From: Acridotheres tristis
Taxonomy: Eukaryota > Chordata > Aves > Passeriformes > Sturnidae
Assembly (NCBI GenBank): GCA_037013685.1
Contig: CM072888.1
Span: 2,151,034-2,215,033, forward strand
Direction of reading: 5' to 3'
Length of the DNA stretch: 64,000 bases
The number at the start of each line of letters is the position of its first letter. Position 1 is the first letter of the stretch. The notes below the pieces were generated by a model. The model did no database searches, was not told the origin of the DNA, and worked only from the letters and a program-made list of their open reading frames with translations. This document shows, one piece after another, positions 11,875-25,560 of this stretch. Made by a program: the position numbers and the translations under genes.

Positions 11875-14800
11875 GGATAAAAAACTTCCCCTGCAATCAG
11901 TCTGAATTCATAAGTACCAGTGTCTACCTGTGACGCATTGGGAAGTCAACCTCAATTTTCTGATCCGAAGGGTATCTTTATTAAATCCTTAAGGATTCAT
12001 ATTCTTTGTGTGCTAAGTAGTGTGATACATGGGGGAAAGAAAGCATCTGTGTGAATTCAGAGAGGGCTTGAGGGGCTAGGTCAGAGACACGTTTGCAGAG
12101 ACAAGCATGTGAATAATCAGGTTGCATTTGTGTTACTCCTTGGCTGGATGTGTAAGTATTTCATTCCAGGTGATATGATGAAGTAATTCCCTCTTGGTTT
12201 TGGGCTGAGGCTTGTTTCTAGCTGCAGATTCCTTTGGGTCTGTTTTATGTTCGATCTCCTTTATTAGTTTAGCTTTGAGAGATTTGGATTGTGAGCACTG
12301 GTGGGATGTGACAATGAGTACACAAACTGTAAAGCCTGTTGCTTTACTGTTCACCTCAGATAACTATTCTTTCTGCAGTTTAATTTCACAGACAAAATAT
12401 ATCAAGAATGTCCAAATCTGTGTCTGTGAAAGTTGACTTGCTTTATTTTTTTGAGTATTATCTGTTTCTGTAGGCTAAAGTTAATCATAGCTAATATGTA
12501 TTAGTGAGCATCCTGTAGATTAAACAATTGCCTAACTGGTAAAGTATTTCACATCTTCTGATCGATGCTCTCTGCTAAGTTATACCAGTGACCTTCTCTC
12601 ATTGTTTGCTGGTACATATTCTCAAAACAGAGGATGTGGATGCATCTCTGAGTTATCTGTTTTTAGACACAGTTTTTCTTTCTGTGGCTCTTTTTGCCTG
12701 TTGGGGGTGGCCACCTTTTGAAGACATATCTCTCTGATCTGTCAAGACCTGATCGGTCAAGTCTGTGTGGAGCTGGAGTTCTGAGCTGAGCAGCAGAGAC
12801 TTGTGAACAGCCCAGTGCTTTGTGGTGCTATCCCTGTGGTGGGCCCTTTCTGTGCCAGCTCTCTGGCTTTGCTCTGAGCCAGGCTGTTGTGTCACCCAAA
12901 AGAAATGACATTTGTTTAGTCTAAAGAAGTGGCCCAGGTTTTATGCTGGGTGCTATTGAAAGCTCTATAGCAAATTAGAGTTGAGTGCATTGCAACCTTT
13001 GTGCAGGAATGGCTTGCAGGCAGTTTTGATGAATGCACAGGTCAAGACAAAGACTGAGTGTAGGCGAACAGCTCATGGAAGCAAAGCCTTTCATGAAGTC
13101 AGCTTATTTACAGGAGACAGATGGAAACTGCTGCCCAGGCTTGGGGAGAGATTGGTGTAATTCCCTCTCGGGTTTCAGGATAACCATAGCTAAAAGCGTG
13201 GCGTCTAGCCGGAAATGTAAAAGTATTGCTATTAGTTCTCTAAAGGTCCTATGTTGTTTGAGGTATAAAAAATAGCTTTTAGCCCAAGTGGATTTTCTTT
13301 GCTTGGTGACAGGGAAAGTAGGTGAAGTAATGACTTTGCCTTGACTTGGTGCTGTTGGGTACACTTAGCTCTTTCAAGCAGCCTGTGCTGTAGAAATAGT
13401 AAATAGAGGTGGAAGGGATCGTGGGAGGAATCACATTTAGAGCCTTCTGTTGAAAATCACTAGCACAACTTATTTGTTCCTAATAAAACACAAATTTTCC
13501 TTAATTTGGAGCTTCCCTCAGTCTCCAGTATGGGATTTCCCTGCTGAAGGTTAAATGTGTCCTCACATTCTTGAAGCTGTATTACTTTGGGTTACCTGGG
13601 TTTCTCAAAAAGGAATGAATCACAGGCCCATGAATGGAAACATCTTCGGGGGGAAAAAAACCCGTGTTGTTGGTTTTTTTGTTGTTGCTTTTAATTTAAA
13701 TGAGCAGGGAAAAAACATAGAAGGCTGGTACAACTGCCTTTTCCCTTATTAATTTTATTCCTATTCACAAATAATTTCTGTCATCACATTCAAGGTAGCT
13801 GTTGGATACAACCTTGATGATGAAATTTTCTTTTGCTGCGTGTGATGAAAGGCCAGTTTTAAAAAATTTTCTTTGCAGTACGTAAAGCTGGTGGTGCTTT
13901 TCCCTTGGAAGCCTTGGGGCTAATTGGGGAGTGGAAAAGAAAAAAAGGTCTGGTGACTGCTTTGGTGGAGAGATGCCCAGGTTCATTGTAACTAATACTG
14001 TAGGAGCAGGGAGGGTTTCTGCTGTGGCTTTGTTTCTTCATTAGATGAGTCATTATTAGAAGGTACCCTAATGATAAATTAATAGAGAGTGTAGATTAAA
14101 CACTCCCAGGAATTCTTAGTTAACAGTCATTTGATCAGGCCTGCAGAAAGCTTGTTTTCACTAAAATCCTGAAATTGAAGAAGCGATGATGTAAGCCCTT
14201 CAAAGGCTAGAGAATAAAAGGGATTTTTTCCACCCTTTAATGAAAAGAAGCTTTTGTTGGGGAAGGCAGAGCTCAGTGTCCTGCGGTGTCCGGGAGCGGG
14301 AACACGCCATTCCTTCCTCTTACCCCTGCCCCTCCGCCAGGGCTGCATTTCAGTAGGTCACGCTCGTGTGCAAAGGGCTCGATTTTCCTCGCAAAGTGCG
14401 TGTGAAATTGGTGTGGATGGTAACAGGAACTGTGTATTTCCTCTGGGAAAAGAGGGTACATCAAGGGCTCTGCTGGGAGCTGTGGATGATGCTCTGTGCA
14501 GGGAGAATGGGAAGGACCTATTTTGGCCACTGCTGTGCTCCTTTCAGAGTTTCCACGTCAAACACAAAGCTTTGCTGTGTCACACATGCTGTAGTTTGTG
14601 CTGTAGTTTTTCTCTGAAGGGTTTGTTAGAGAAATGAAGGCACACAAAGCAAGCATCTAGCATTCTAGAAGTGAGGAAACCAAAAGCACTGGTGCAGTTA
14701 TTATAATAATTAAGAATGGGACTGTATGTACTAGGCACTGTATGATTTAGAGCAACAAACGGTCCTTTTCCTGAAGAACTTGCTGCCTAAATGGATGATT

Positions 14801-14879
14801 CATACACGGGGCAACTGAAGGCCTAGAACAAATAAATTGCAGGAGGGTTGGTAAACACTCACAGTGTGTTATCATTAAT

Positions 14880-14936
14880 AAACATACACACGCACACACA
14901 TATATATATACCCACACAAATATATACATAGATATT
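14880..14936. repeat. Imperfect CA/TA microsatellite
   Basis: A run of 'acacacgcacacacatatat' type dinucleotides followed by interrupted 'acaaatatatacatagata'. It is low-complexity sequence with no coding content and likely to be length-variable. Confidence 0.85.
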
Positions 14937-17900
14937 TTTGGGTGCAGCTTAGCTAAAAGGGGAATTGTGAACAGAAAACATAAGAGAATGGAATGAGGGA
15001 AAGAAGGGAAAAACTTGTAGGGGAAAAAATAGGACAGAAAAAATTATATGTAGGATAGGAGGAGCTAGATAAAAAGTCTAAACACTTGAAATTACACACT
15101 AAGGGAGGAATTGCAGCAGACAACTCTACAACTGTATACAAACAGGATGCTATATGGTGGGAAGGAAATATCAAGGTAGTTTTCCATCTTCTTGGAAGAA
15201 TTAAACTTTGTCCTGTGTCCCTGCAGAATCCCCTAGACCTGCTGCTATGGCCCTTTCTCTGAAAGAATTTCTTTGGGTTGAGCTTCCCATACTTTTCTAG
15301 AGTTTTCAAAATGTCTGGTGCTCATGGAAGTGTGCTGGAGAACAGCACCAGTTCTAGACTGACCCCTCTTAATCTCTGCATGTCAGTGTGAACCATGGCT
15401 GTCCTCAGTCTCAGCTCACCTCGGGCTTTCCTCTGCCTTCAGTGGAGCGAGGCTTCCTGCAAGTGGATTTTCTTTCAGGAGTTCCTCCTTTTCCCAAAGG
15501 TCAAAATCCCTGGATCCATTTTTCCTTAAAACACTAATCTTAGCATCAGATTGACCTTTGCAGCTGTGGGCAGGCAGACAGATCTGGTTTATGTTCTGAA
15601 GCACTATTGATTGGAGAGAGCAACAACAGAAAACAGCTCTGGAGGGAAGAGATGCTGTTAGAATATAGAGCTGGATATGGGAGAACTGACCTGTCAGTGT
15701 TTTCTGTGTGAATTCATCCCAGGCCTCTAATAATAGCACTTATATCTCGGTCTTTGATGTGGTTAAACTCTGCATATTAAAATGAGATAAAAATATATAA
15801 TTATAATACTTTTATCTGTATTTAGGATCCTTCTCCTTAATGAAGGGACTTAAGTTTGCTTTTCCTTTTGTGTTGAATGCCAGTCCTTGGCTTCACTTTA
15901 AATAAGTCCTATAACTTATGAAGTCATAGACAATGGTATAAAAATGCAGAGTTGGCCTTCATCTATGATTGATTAAACGGACTACACTAAGCTGTAGGGA
16001 TTGCTGAACAAGAGGAAATAAAAACCTTCACCAAGGCATTGTTTACTTTTGTTGAACTTGATATCAACTTTGTAAAGTGAGCATTTTTACTTCTGTATTA
16101 GAAGCCCTATGTGAGATTATTGGGTTTTGCTTGTTAATGATAATGTGCAGCTGGAGTAATGCAGCTGTATGTGTTAAAACCCAAGCTGGTTTTATGTTTA
16201 AATGTAAGCCCAATTCTATACTGAGAAATGGTGTTTACCAGTTGCTTTTCACCATTTTTCACCCTAGCCTTTATTCCATTCAGAGATGTTACCTAGGTTT
16301 CATGCCAATGTCAGCAGTGCAAATATTTCCATTAAAAATGAAAACTAGAAAGAGTTACAAAATTAACTTTTTGCCTTTCTCAAATGTTATCAAAACGCAG
16401 AGTGTTTTTCTAACATTACAAATACTGCAGGGAAGGAACAAAAACTCATTATCAAGTGAGAAATGAATGAAAGCTTTTCTGCTGGAACGAAGTCTGCATA
16501 TTTGACATTAGCCTTTTTAGTTTTTTCACATTTCAGATAGAATTCTCTACCTCTGTACTTAGGATCTGAAAACAGTTGTGGGCATAGACATCTGAATAAT
16601 GTTTGTCTACTCTGGTAGGAAGCAAATCTGTCTTTTGACAGCCGATGAGGTTTATTTGCTGTGTGCTTGTTTTTGTGGAATTGAAGGTCCTTTTCTTGTA
16701 CCAGATTCTCATCCCGTGCAGTAAAAATCAGGATTATGTTTGTGGAAACAAAGAGTGAAAAAGGCGTGTGAGACAAGATGTACATCTGCGGCAGGAAGAA
16801 ATTCATCCGGCAGATGAATAAACGGGTTCTGGCTCTGTGCTAGAATCAAGGAAGCAGCCAGTAAAAAGATGCCTGGAGTGAGCACTGGGACTGGGGGCCA
16901 AGCCTGGTGCTCCCTGGTGGTTTTTATGCTCCCACCTGACTAGGGATCCTTTTCATCCCTCGCAGCATAGTTTCCAGGTTGTTTTGACTATTGTGCTTTC
17001 AAGTCTGCTTTAGACCCTTCAAATATGAACTTATGAAATTCATAGTAGGTTTCAAAGTATGGCAGGGGAAAATACTGCTGACTTTTCTCTCTGTGAAAGG
17101 CTTATCACAAAGGAAATGAAAACCTATGGTTGCCACTCTGTGTGTTGATTTCCGAAATGACTGCAAACCAGACTGGTTCTCCTGTAGTTAACTGTTCCCA
17201 GCTGTTGTTTCACATTCCAAATTTTATGAGTATTTTTCCTGGCAACAGGAAATATTTTCAAGTCTTTGCAGGATAAGGCATCCATTTATTTTACATAAAA
17301 TGTTTTGTTGATCTTTTCTGATTATTCTGCATGTGGAAATCTTGCCTGTGTTTCCAGAATGAAAAATCCCAATTGCAGTTACAGAGAGTCAAAAATAACC
17401 AGTTTCCTAAGTGTTCTATTAGCTCTGATGTTTTAAATCAGATTGGGTTTCAAAATTGTCTGTGCTATTGTAGCTGGTTTTCCTGGAGAGAAATGCTAAA
17501 GCCACTCTATATTCTCTCTGTGCTTATTAAGAATCCTGACTTTAGTACAGAAGGGAAAGAAGCCATTATTAATATATCTCTGTTATAAAAATGCAGCAAA
17601 GCATATACTAAATGTATACTGCCTATTTCAGTGAGAGTTACTCTGTAATATTATAATCCAAATTTATTTGCTGCTTGTGTCCTTCTTTTGTTGGACTAAA
17701 TAATTTTAGACTGTTTCCCAGATAGTTACATATGTTAATCGCTGATCTGGAAAAAGTGTGTTTATAACACACAGTTTATAGATAAAAGATCTTTCTTCAG
17801 AGCTTTCTGGATTCACTCTGAAGTTGGGTTCAGTTCATTTATTTCACAGACTTCATGGTGACTTATCAATTATGGATGAGGGTAGAAACGTCCTTGGGTT

Positions 17901-19865
17901 TATTTGATTTTCTCTCTATTTTATTTGTTTTTTGCACCGGTAGAAAAATTCCTGTTGTGTTTGGACTGACCCCAGAATCTTCAACTCTTATGTCTCAAGG
18001 TTAAGTGTAGCAGAGATTCTTGTGGCTGCAGCAGAACTCTCCCTGTGCCATGAGACTCTTCAGGTGGCGTTGTTCCTTCTCAGATTTTATTTCTAGTGCC
18101 TTTCCAAGTTGGACTTTTCACTCCACTCTAATACCACCCGAAATGCAGAAGATAGTTACTATCCCAAAGTTGTGTTTACAGAAAAGTTGACAGTACTTCA
18201 CGAGATGTTTTAGAGGTTTTTTTTTAACTGACACCATTTACCAAAATATTTTTGGTGATAAATAGTATATGTTACCCAAAAATGTGGGTTTTTTTCTTTA
18301 TTTGGAAGTTATTTATAGTGTTATAAGTTTAGCAAATGGTTTGGAAGGAAAGAGAAAATTTGGAATATGATCAACAAAAATAAGAGAGGAGAGGTTAGCT
18401 TTTCTGCTCTTGAACTCTTGTAGGTGTAAGCAGAAAAATAGTTTTGTGAGAGGGTGGGCTCAGCAAACCCAAGGTGTGTTTGGAAGAATTCTTGATAGCG
18501 TTTTTTTCCCCCAAATCTGTTTTGGGGAAAGTGCTGCTGTGGAGTGAGAGGGTTTTCCTCACACAACCAATAACTTTTGGAAAGCTTTTCAATCCTACTA
18601 AATGAGAACTGACTCAGATTTGTGCTCTGTTGTACTCATCCATTTCCTAGAGCAGGTGTCTCAAACCAGGCAATTGTTTACTTTTTCTTTATGGGCAAAT
18701 TGATCCTACATCATGTACACATAGATGACCTTCATCTTCCAGACCTTTGTAGATGAACATTTCTGCAGCGCTGTATTTGTATTGTTTTTTAAATTATTAT
18801 TTTCTGAACTGAAGTGAGCTCCTGGTGTGCAGCAGAGGTGTCTCTTTTCCCTCTGATCCTCCTTCCTGTTTCACACAAGATTTCTCCCAGTAGCAGGAAT
18901 GATCAGATAGAGTAAGTTAGGCCATCTCAAGCACCTGCATGGGCAGCAATGACACCAAGACAGCTTTTGGGGAGAGCATTTATTGAGTAAAATTATGTGA
19001 GAATCATCTCTGGTCGCTGTGAGCGGTGGCTCCAGATGCTGCTGTCTCCCAAAGCCAGGGGGTCCCACACTGCCCAGCCTTGGCTCTGGAGTAAGCAGTG
19101 GTGCAGAGACTGTCCTTGCTCTTCACTGTCAGAGTTTGCTATTGAGACAGCGAGTTAAAACTACATTGATTGCTTTATATGCTTTGGCTTAGGGTCCTAT
19201 AAACAGCAAAGTGATTGTAAGATCCAGCGTGCCAGGGCTGTTCGCAGTACGGTGTGTGAAGGAGCAACCTGTTTGAAAGGAGAAGAATAGATGGCATAGC
19301 CTTTTCCCTTGACAAATTTGGTGACTTTTGCTTTTGTTAGAATGATTCATCCTGTTAATCACCATGGCAGTGTTAGCTGCCACATGGTAAGAACAGTGTC
19401 ACCTTCTTAAGGTCAATCTGACAGAGTCAGGCTGATAGATGCAGTAGTTTTTACTGGAGCAAGTGTCAGCCATAAAAGATGGTCTCTTCCAGGGTGTTTC
19501 CAAGATGGAGCTCACTATTGAGCAGCATGTTCTGATGTTAAGCCGATGGTTTTATTTAGGACTCCTCATTGGTTTGATTATTAAATATATTTTACTTGTA
19601 AATTGTTAAATATCTTGAGTAAGTTCTGCCTTTCCAGCGCAACTTGGAAAGTGGGAACAGCATTTATTTCATCCTATTTAAGAATTCTGACCTAAAAGCA
19701 TGTATGTTTTAAAGATTATTCAATCAAGGTAAAAAACTACAGAGAAATGATGTGCCATTGCTTTACACTGTAATTTGCAGGACAGATAAACTTACAGGCT
19801 GCTGTGGGAGGTTATTTTATAATTATCTCCTCCAGCATGCATTTTAAGATTATCATGATACGGAA

Positions 19866-19891
19866 AAGCATTTAAATGTGATTAAATGCTT
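19866..19891. repeat. Perfect 10-bp inverted repeat (hairpin)
   Basis: AAGCATTTAA (19866-19875) and TTAAATGCTT (19882-19891) are exact reverse complements with a 6-base loop. The arms are AT-rich, which raises the chance expectation. No gene is adjacent. Confidence 0.9.
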
Positions 19892-21296
19892 CAGTGAATT
19901 AGAAGATCACTACAAGTGGTACTTGGCTGAGGACAGAGCAAAAGGGTCATCTGAAACTCAATTTCTCCTGTGTCATTTGCCAGAGTAGCTCAGAGCAGCC
20001 TCAGGACTGGGAGGGATCTCTTGTTGACCTTGGATGACCAAGGCACATCCACAGAAAATCCCAGCACAGCCTGGGCCTGAGCTTGTCTTCAGTCCAGCAC
20101 TGAGGACCTAAACAGCTCTGTGCACCGAGTGTCTTATCTGAACACAAAGAGAACATGTTATAACTCCTATTTTTTTTTTTTCTAATAGTGTGAAAGTGGT
20201 TATTTTAACAGTATTTTTACACACTAAAATACCTTTGGGTGCAAATAAAAAGGAAGTGCTTCCTATTTTTTAAATGCGTATTTCATTAAGTATGCATTGG
20301 TACAGTTCCAAAGAGAATATTTTCTAACAAGATGGGTTTTCAGTAGAAGAATGTCAGCTTGATGTGCTGAAGTGTTCCTTTACAGTAAGGGAAGAACAAA
20401 TTCTTTGTTAAATGTTACTCCAGTTTTTGTTACTAAATATATAGACATGCAGTTTTTCTCTGGAAGTTGGAGGAAGTGTTTTTTCACTCAAGGCAAGAAA
20501 CTGTCCCAGATATTTGACTATGACACTTCAAAATGGAACATTGTAGCAGGAAAAAATGGGGTGCAGGGAGATGCCAGAATAGTGAGGCATAGTATTTGTG
20601 GCTTTTTAGGGTGCAGGTATCATTCAAGGCCGCAGTACTTTGTGATTCCTTCTTGGGCCTGAAGAAACAGGGCTGTGCAACAGCTTGAAAGAATCTGTCA
20701 TATAACAGTAATAACAATAATAATTGAAAATAAAACCTTGTGAAGAGCAGTTAGATCCTCTAAGAGATGGTGACTTAGCAGAAGGTCCACACCACAGCGC
20801 ACAGTTCTGTGCTTTAAATGGCCACTGCATGAATCATTTCCTTGGCTTGTGGGTGGACTCAAACTGCTCTTGTGTCCTGTGCTCATCCTCCTCTCTGGCC
20901 TCCACAAAATCAGTTTGTAGTGAGATGCATTTGGCGATGTCCCCGATAATGGGGTTGTTGTGTGGAGCAGCTGGACACAACAGCTTCAAAGCCACTCCTG
21001 GGGTGTCAGGGTTTGGCTCTGGTGATGCTTGGTAACAGCCAAAGGAGCTGCTGTCAATGGTGGATTAAGTCAGAAGAGCTTGTGATTGGTCTTGCCTGTG
21101 GAATATTTATTTTCAGTTAATTAACCTTTTCTTTTGCTTCTGTAATAATTCTTGCAAGCCCTTTCCTGTTTTGAACAACTTTCTAATGATGGATTTGACA
21201 TTTAATACCTAAGAGATGAGATCACTGAAATGGCAGGGGCTGTCAAATTCGGAAATGCCACTCTCTGATACTATCTCTTATTTGAGTTTTTACTCA

Positions 21297-21324
21297 TTGT
21301 ATATGTGTATATGTATACACACAC
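21297..21324. repeat. TG/TA/CA microsatellite with internal palindrome
   Basis: Alternating purine-pyrimidine sequence. TGTGTATA (21304-21311) and TATACACA (21314-21321) pair around TG. It is a typical short dinucleotide tract. Confidence 0.8.
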
Positions 21325-21802
21325 TTCAAAACTACACTGGAAGGAGTTAATGGAGAGTGCAGAGTTAGGAGAGGCTTTTGCAACCTCTGTTTGACCCAGT
21401 CAGGTCCCAACATCACTATACAGGCTTCAGTTACACATGCCCCTAATACTTTTTCCATCAGCTCCTGCTGCATTCAATGAACAAACTAATGATACACTTT
21501 TAATGAAGAACTATTCCACAGCTTGTTTCCCACTCGTTGCTCGATTTGTTTGCCCTAGGCCTTATTTAGAACATGTTGTTTAAACATCCCTTTGAAGACA
21601 GAATTATTAATCCCTTGGGGCTCATCTATTGTACTCATCAAAGTCCTATCCAGTGTGTGGAAAATAATTAATTCATTTTCATTATGTTTCTGTTAAATCA
21701 AGAGACAGTTATTCCTGTTGAGTGGATGGAATGCTGAAAGACAGGGAGATAAATTGTACTGAAGAGTTTTGAATGTTTGGACCCTTAGTTGAAGAAAACA
21801 GA

Positions 21803-21825
21803 TTTTTTTTTTTTTTTTTTTTTTT
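21803..21825. repeat. 23-base poly-T tract
   Basis: Uninterrupted T run. It could be the tail of an old minus-strand retroposed copy, but no recognisable body lies to its right, so only the tract is called. Confidence 0.95.
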
Positions 21826-22899
21826 AAAGTTAATGTATTTCATCTCATTGATCTCAGGTCGAAATTATCCTTTTGAATGTGATTATGCCTGAGGCTTTTT
21901 AACCCTTGGAGGAAAAAGATCACAAGGTGGAGGAGGAGCATCCACAAAATGAGAAACTTTCTGTAAACAGCATGTTTTTAAGTACCTGTCTTGTATGAAG
22001 CATGAGGAGGGGACAGATGGAGCAGCATGGATGCTGTTATCTGCTGTGCTGGTGGTTGCCCTTGCTGTGAAGACAATGTCCCATTCGTTGTCCTACACTA
22101 GGAATTCCAGTTTCTCTAAATCTATCTGCAAATCAGGCACCAGATGCCCTTGCTCTGAATCTCCTGTGGATCCCTTGGTGTGGCTGTCTCAGCCCTGAGA
22201 GCCAGGTGAAGTTGCATCTGGTGAAGGAACAGATACACAATGATATGATTAGAGTATATAAAGCATCAATACAGGTAGAACTAAAGTTACATGGGTGCCT
22301 TTGCTAGTTAGTTTTCCATACTTCTGGAACAGTGGAGAGTCATCTGATCCTCTGAACCTTTTCCTCCCCGGTTTTGGAGAATATTAGCTCTGGGAAGCAC
22401 TGACTCTTGTGCCTATCTCTCCTTTTTCAACCTCCAGGGTCATTTCCCTACCCCTTCTGTGCCGCCAGTACCATTCTGAGATTCAGTCCTGGTTCTTCCT
22501 CTTGCCAACAGCAATCCTCTTTGTGATTTTTGATCCAAAATATGTAGATATAAAAGTTTAATAGCCAAACTCTTTCAGATGAGCATTTAAAATTCATCTT
22601 GAGACAGTATCAAAAACCTTAAATTCAAGAGATGGAAATTTGATCAGAATATTTTACAGGGAAAGGAAAACGGTACCTAGCCAAGAGATGGTTCTGTATA
22701 GCAATCCTAACTAACAGCCATACCTATAGTAATGGCAACCTTAGAGGCTCATTTGAGCCTCCTTCTTAATTTTGTTACATTCTGCTGAAAATGTGATGCA
22801 TTTCTCTTGTAGTTTGTCTATGCTAAATAATATGAATACTGTATTTTATCAACTCGTGACACAAAGCTCTATTCTAATTTTCTTTTCTATTATAACTGA

Positions 22900-23160
22900 T
22901 TTCAAATTTCTTTTCCGGTAGTCTTTTCTTTGCCAGATGAATACAAGAAAAAATGTCAATTCCTTTACTCCAAAATAAAACATAAATTAACAGTTATCAG
23001 AAGAAAAATAATTGAAGGCATAAGAGAAGAATGCTTTGAGCTAGAAAGTCTCCATGGCAAGTGTCTGGTTACTATAGCAATCGCCATGGAGCATGTGACC
23101 AGCATGATAATTGCAGGGGACTTAAGAGCCTTTTCTCTTGCCGAAGTTTGATGTCTTCTC
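22900..23160 (+). promoter_or_regulatory. Possible conserved non-coding element or cryptic exon
   Basis: A pyrimidine-rich run ends in 'cttttctttgccag' at 22936, which looks like a 3' splice acceptor. An open frame of about 70 codons follows to a TGA at 23149-23151. Inside is a 9-bp inverted repeat, CTCCATGGC (23050-23058) with GCCATGGAG (23083-23091). It brackets GTTACTATAGCAAT (23068-23081), a near match to the RFX X-box. The encoded peptide is not recognised and no strong donor closes the exon in frame, so a regulatory element seems as likely as an exon. It lies about 6.2 kb upstream of the ANK2 start. Confidence 0.3.
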
Positions 23161-24614
23161 AACAGAGGTGTTACGTGAGGTCACATCCCCACAATCCTGA
23201 CTCCCAGATGGATGGATAATGCAAACGATCAATTTGCAGCTCCCACTGGGCAGGAAACGGTGCCTTCAGTTCATGGATTTTAATTTGTTTGATCTACTGC
23301 ACGCCACAACTGAGGGCAGGAATTTCTTCTCCCTGGTCCAGCATGTTTTAAATCTACGTTTTGACTATTGGTTTGTGTAGCACTGATTGCTGTGTATGTG
23401 TTTTGTGGAGCACTTTGAGCTAGGCAGGCAACCCTATCTCTGCAGAGCTTGGCTGAAAATTTTAATGCAGAAGTACAGTATAATCCTAGCAACTCAGAGG
23501 TGTTAACATTGAGGGACAAAGTAATTTGTGCTTCATTAAAATAACCCATTGTTTTAAAGTAAATTTTTTTTCTTTTCTCATTTACTCGCTGTGTCTAGCG
23601 AGTGTAGTGCCTTGGCTTCAATAATGAGAAAAAAATAGTGGACACTATAGAAAAAAAAATGTCAAATTTGCATTCTGCATTACTTAATTTTTTTATTGGA
23701 TATTTGGATAGGTAGCCTTTGATTCTTTCCAGCATATGGCACTGCATTTCATCGGTGTTTAAAGTCTGTTGAGAATCCCACTAAAACATGTTAAATATTG
23801 ATAGCACCTTGCCACTTTAATGGAATGATGCTTTTCTAGAGGACAGAAGCAACAAGGAATAGAGCCAAATGATTAAATATATATATTTTAAACACATCTA
23901 CAAGTTGTTAACAGTATCGCATTCAGATGTTAAATTTTCATGACTTGGAAATATTTACCTTTGAAAGAAGAACCTTTTCTGTTATCCACACTTTCAGTAT
24001 GACTGTACATTGTCACCTGTGTAATACGTGACTGATGATGACAGGGTACTACTACCTATTGTTCTTTACACAAGGATGCAGAGACATCCTCTTTGTTTTG
24101 AGGTTGCTACCAGCAACAGATACTCCTCCGAGGAAATGAGTCACCCAAGTGTATTTGCCACAGAAATATTTGCTCTCTTTGTGCTTTGTGGAAACCCGTG
24201 ATGTGAGGTGTTTGTGCCGTGCAGGAGTTGGGGATCCATCCCTAGAGACCCTCTCCAGCCTGGCACAGGAAGAAAGGCTCAGCTCCTCCTGCTGTCCAAG
24301 GCACAGGTGCTGAACTGAAGAGTTCTTTGGAAATCTTTTCCTCAGAAATAAGGAGTAAAATGGGATTCCTCATTTATTGTATCTTGACTGGTTGTCCTTT
24401 TCAAACGTGTTTTCTTAAAACAATGGAAGGACATATCAGATGTATTTCCTGGAAGATGGCTCCCTATTTTTTGGCTATCCTGCTGTCCTGAGATGATTAA
24501 ATAACAAGTCAATCATGGCTGTGTAACAGAATTCCAGACTAAACGCTTTGCAGACTTTGTTTTGTGTTTTAGATTCAAACTCGCTAGCATTCCAGGAGTT
24601 CTTAAACACTTTTT

Positions 24615-24860
24615 CTACAAGGACAAGGATAAGGGGGAATGGCTTCAAGCTGACAGAGTGCAGAGTTAGATTGAAGAAATTGTTCCCTCTGAGGGTGGTG
24701 AGGCTCTGGCTCAGGAGGTTGCCCAGGGAAGCTGTGATTGCCTCATCTCTGGAAATGTTCAAGGCCAGGTTGGATGAGGCCTGGAGCAACCTGGTCTAGT
24801 GGAAGGTGTCTCTGCCTAAGACAGGGAGTTTGGAACAAGATAGTCTGTAAGAATTCTGTG
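24615..24860 (+). repeat. CR1 LINE 3' region
   Basis: About 245 bases match the CR1 3' region in order: 'aatggcttcaagctga', 'gaaattgttccctctgaggg', 'tggtgaggctctggctcag', 'gttgcccagggaagctgtga', 'ggaaatgttcaaggccagg', 'gagcaacctggtctagtgga'. The final 'ggtcccttccaaccc' end is lost or unrecognisable, since the sequence changes to unique DNA after about 24.86 kb. No intact ORF remains; short open frames across it are incidental. Confidence 0.93.
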
Positions 24861-25479
24861 TTTTTTAATGGAAAGCTGTGACGTGATTGGAGGAATGTAC
24901 TTAGTAATCTGTGTTTGTCCTTTATATATTAAGGAGGAAATAAATAGGGAAAAAATAGGGAGCACATACATGACAGGGTTTAAGAATGCTTATTTGGATG
25001 ACAAGTTTTATTTGACTTCATTATCAGAAAAATAATGGTTCTGATTTTTAAATTAAATAAATAGATGCGTAGTTTGTCTTTTAACTATTACAGCTCAGTT
25101 AATGACTCAGTGGTAAACCATAGGCAGCTTTTTCACCCTCCTATACTTTGCTCTGTTGTTGCTCTCTTATCAGGGTGAGCCAGATGGAAGCTGAGGTTCA
25201 GCTCAAGGTAACCAGCAGAAACTCCTGTAGTGGTGGGTCGATAAAATCCCACATGATTATCTGTGGTGCATGCTGAGCAGACACAGAGCACTTAGCACAC
25301 ATGGTATTTAGAGGGGGCTTTATTATAAGCATTGAAACAACTGAGAGAATATAGGTGTCAGTGTTTTAACAATGAGAGTAGTTGAAATGAATCAGCTGGA
25401 ACAGCTGAGTATTTTAATGCTTTTAACAACTACCGTTATGTGATAAATGCAGAGGTTTTGCTTTTAGGACAGGCCAAGT

Positions 25480-25560
25480 GGAGATGAGTCTCTGGAGATC
25501 ATAGTCCAATCCTTGTCTTGGATCTGGGTCAGCCAGGGCATGTTGCTCAAGAGTGCAAAG
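25480..25560 (-). repeat. Probable decayed CR1, reverse orientation
   Basis: 'gagtctctggagatcatagt' then 'ccaatcc' and, further on, 'gccagggcatgttgctcaag' follow the order seen in reverse-oriented CR1 ('ctctggaggtcatctagtccaacc…caggttgctca'). Divergence is high, so this is a moderate call. Confidence 0.5.

Larger units (their letters stand above)
8701..24614. other. Non-coding 5' flank, no gene seen
   Basis: About 16 kb without a supportable exon. Frames here are short and do not resemble known families. The interval holds one further CR1 remnant (10.62 kb), a 12-bp palindrome GCTATATATAGC at 9832-9843, a CA/TA microsatellite (14.88 kb), a hairpin (19.87 kb), a 23-base poly-T tract (21.80 kb) and a possible conserved element (22.94-23.15 kb). 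Nothing else stands out. Confidence 0.65.
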
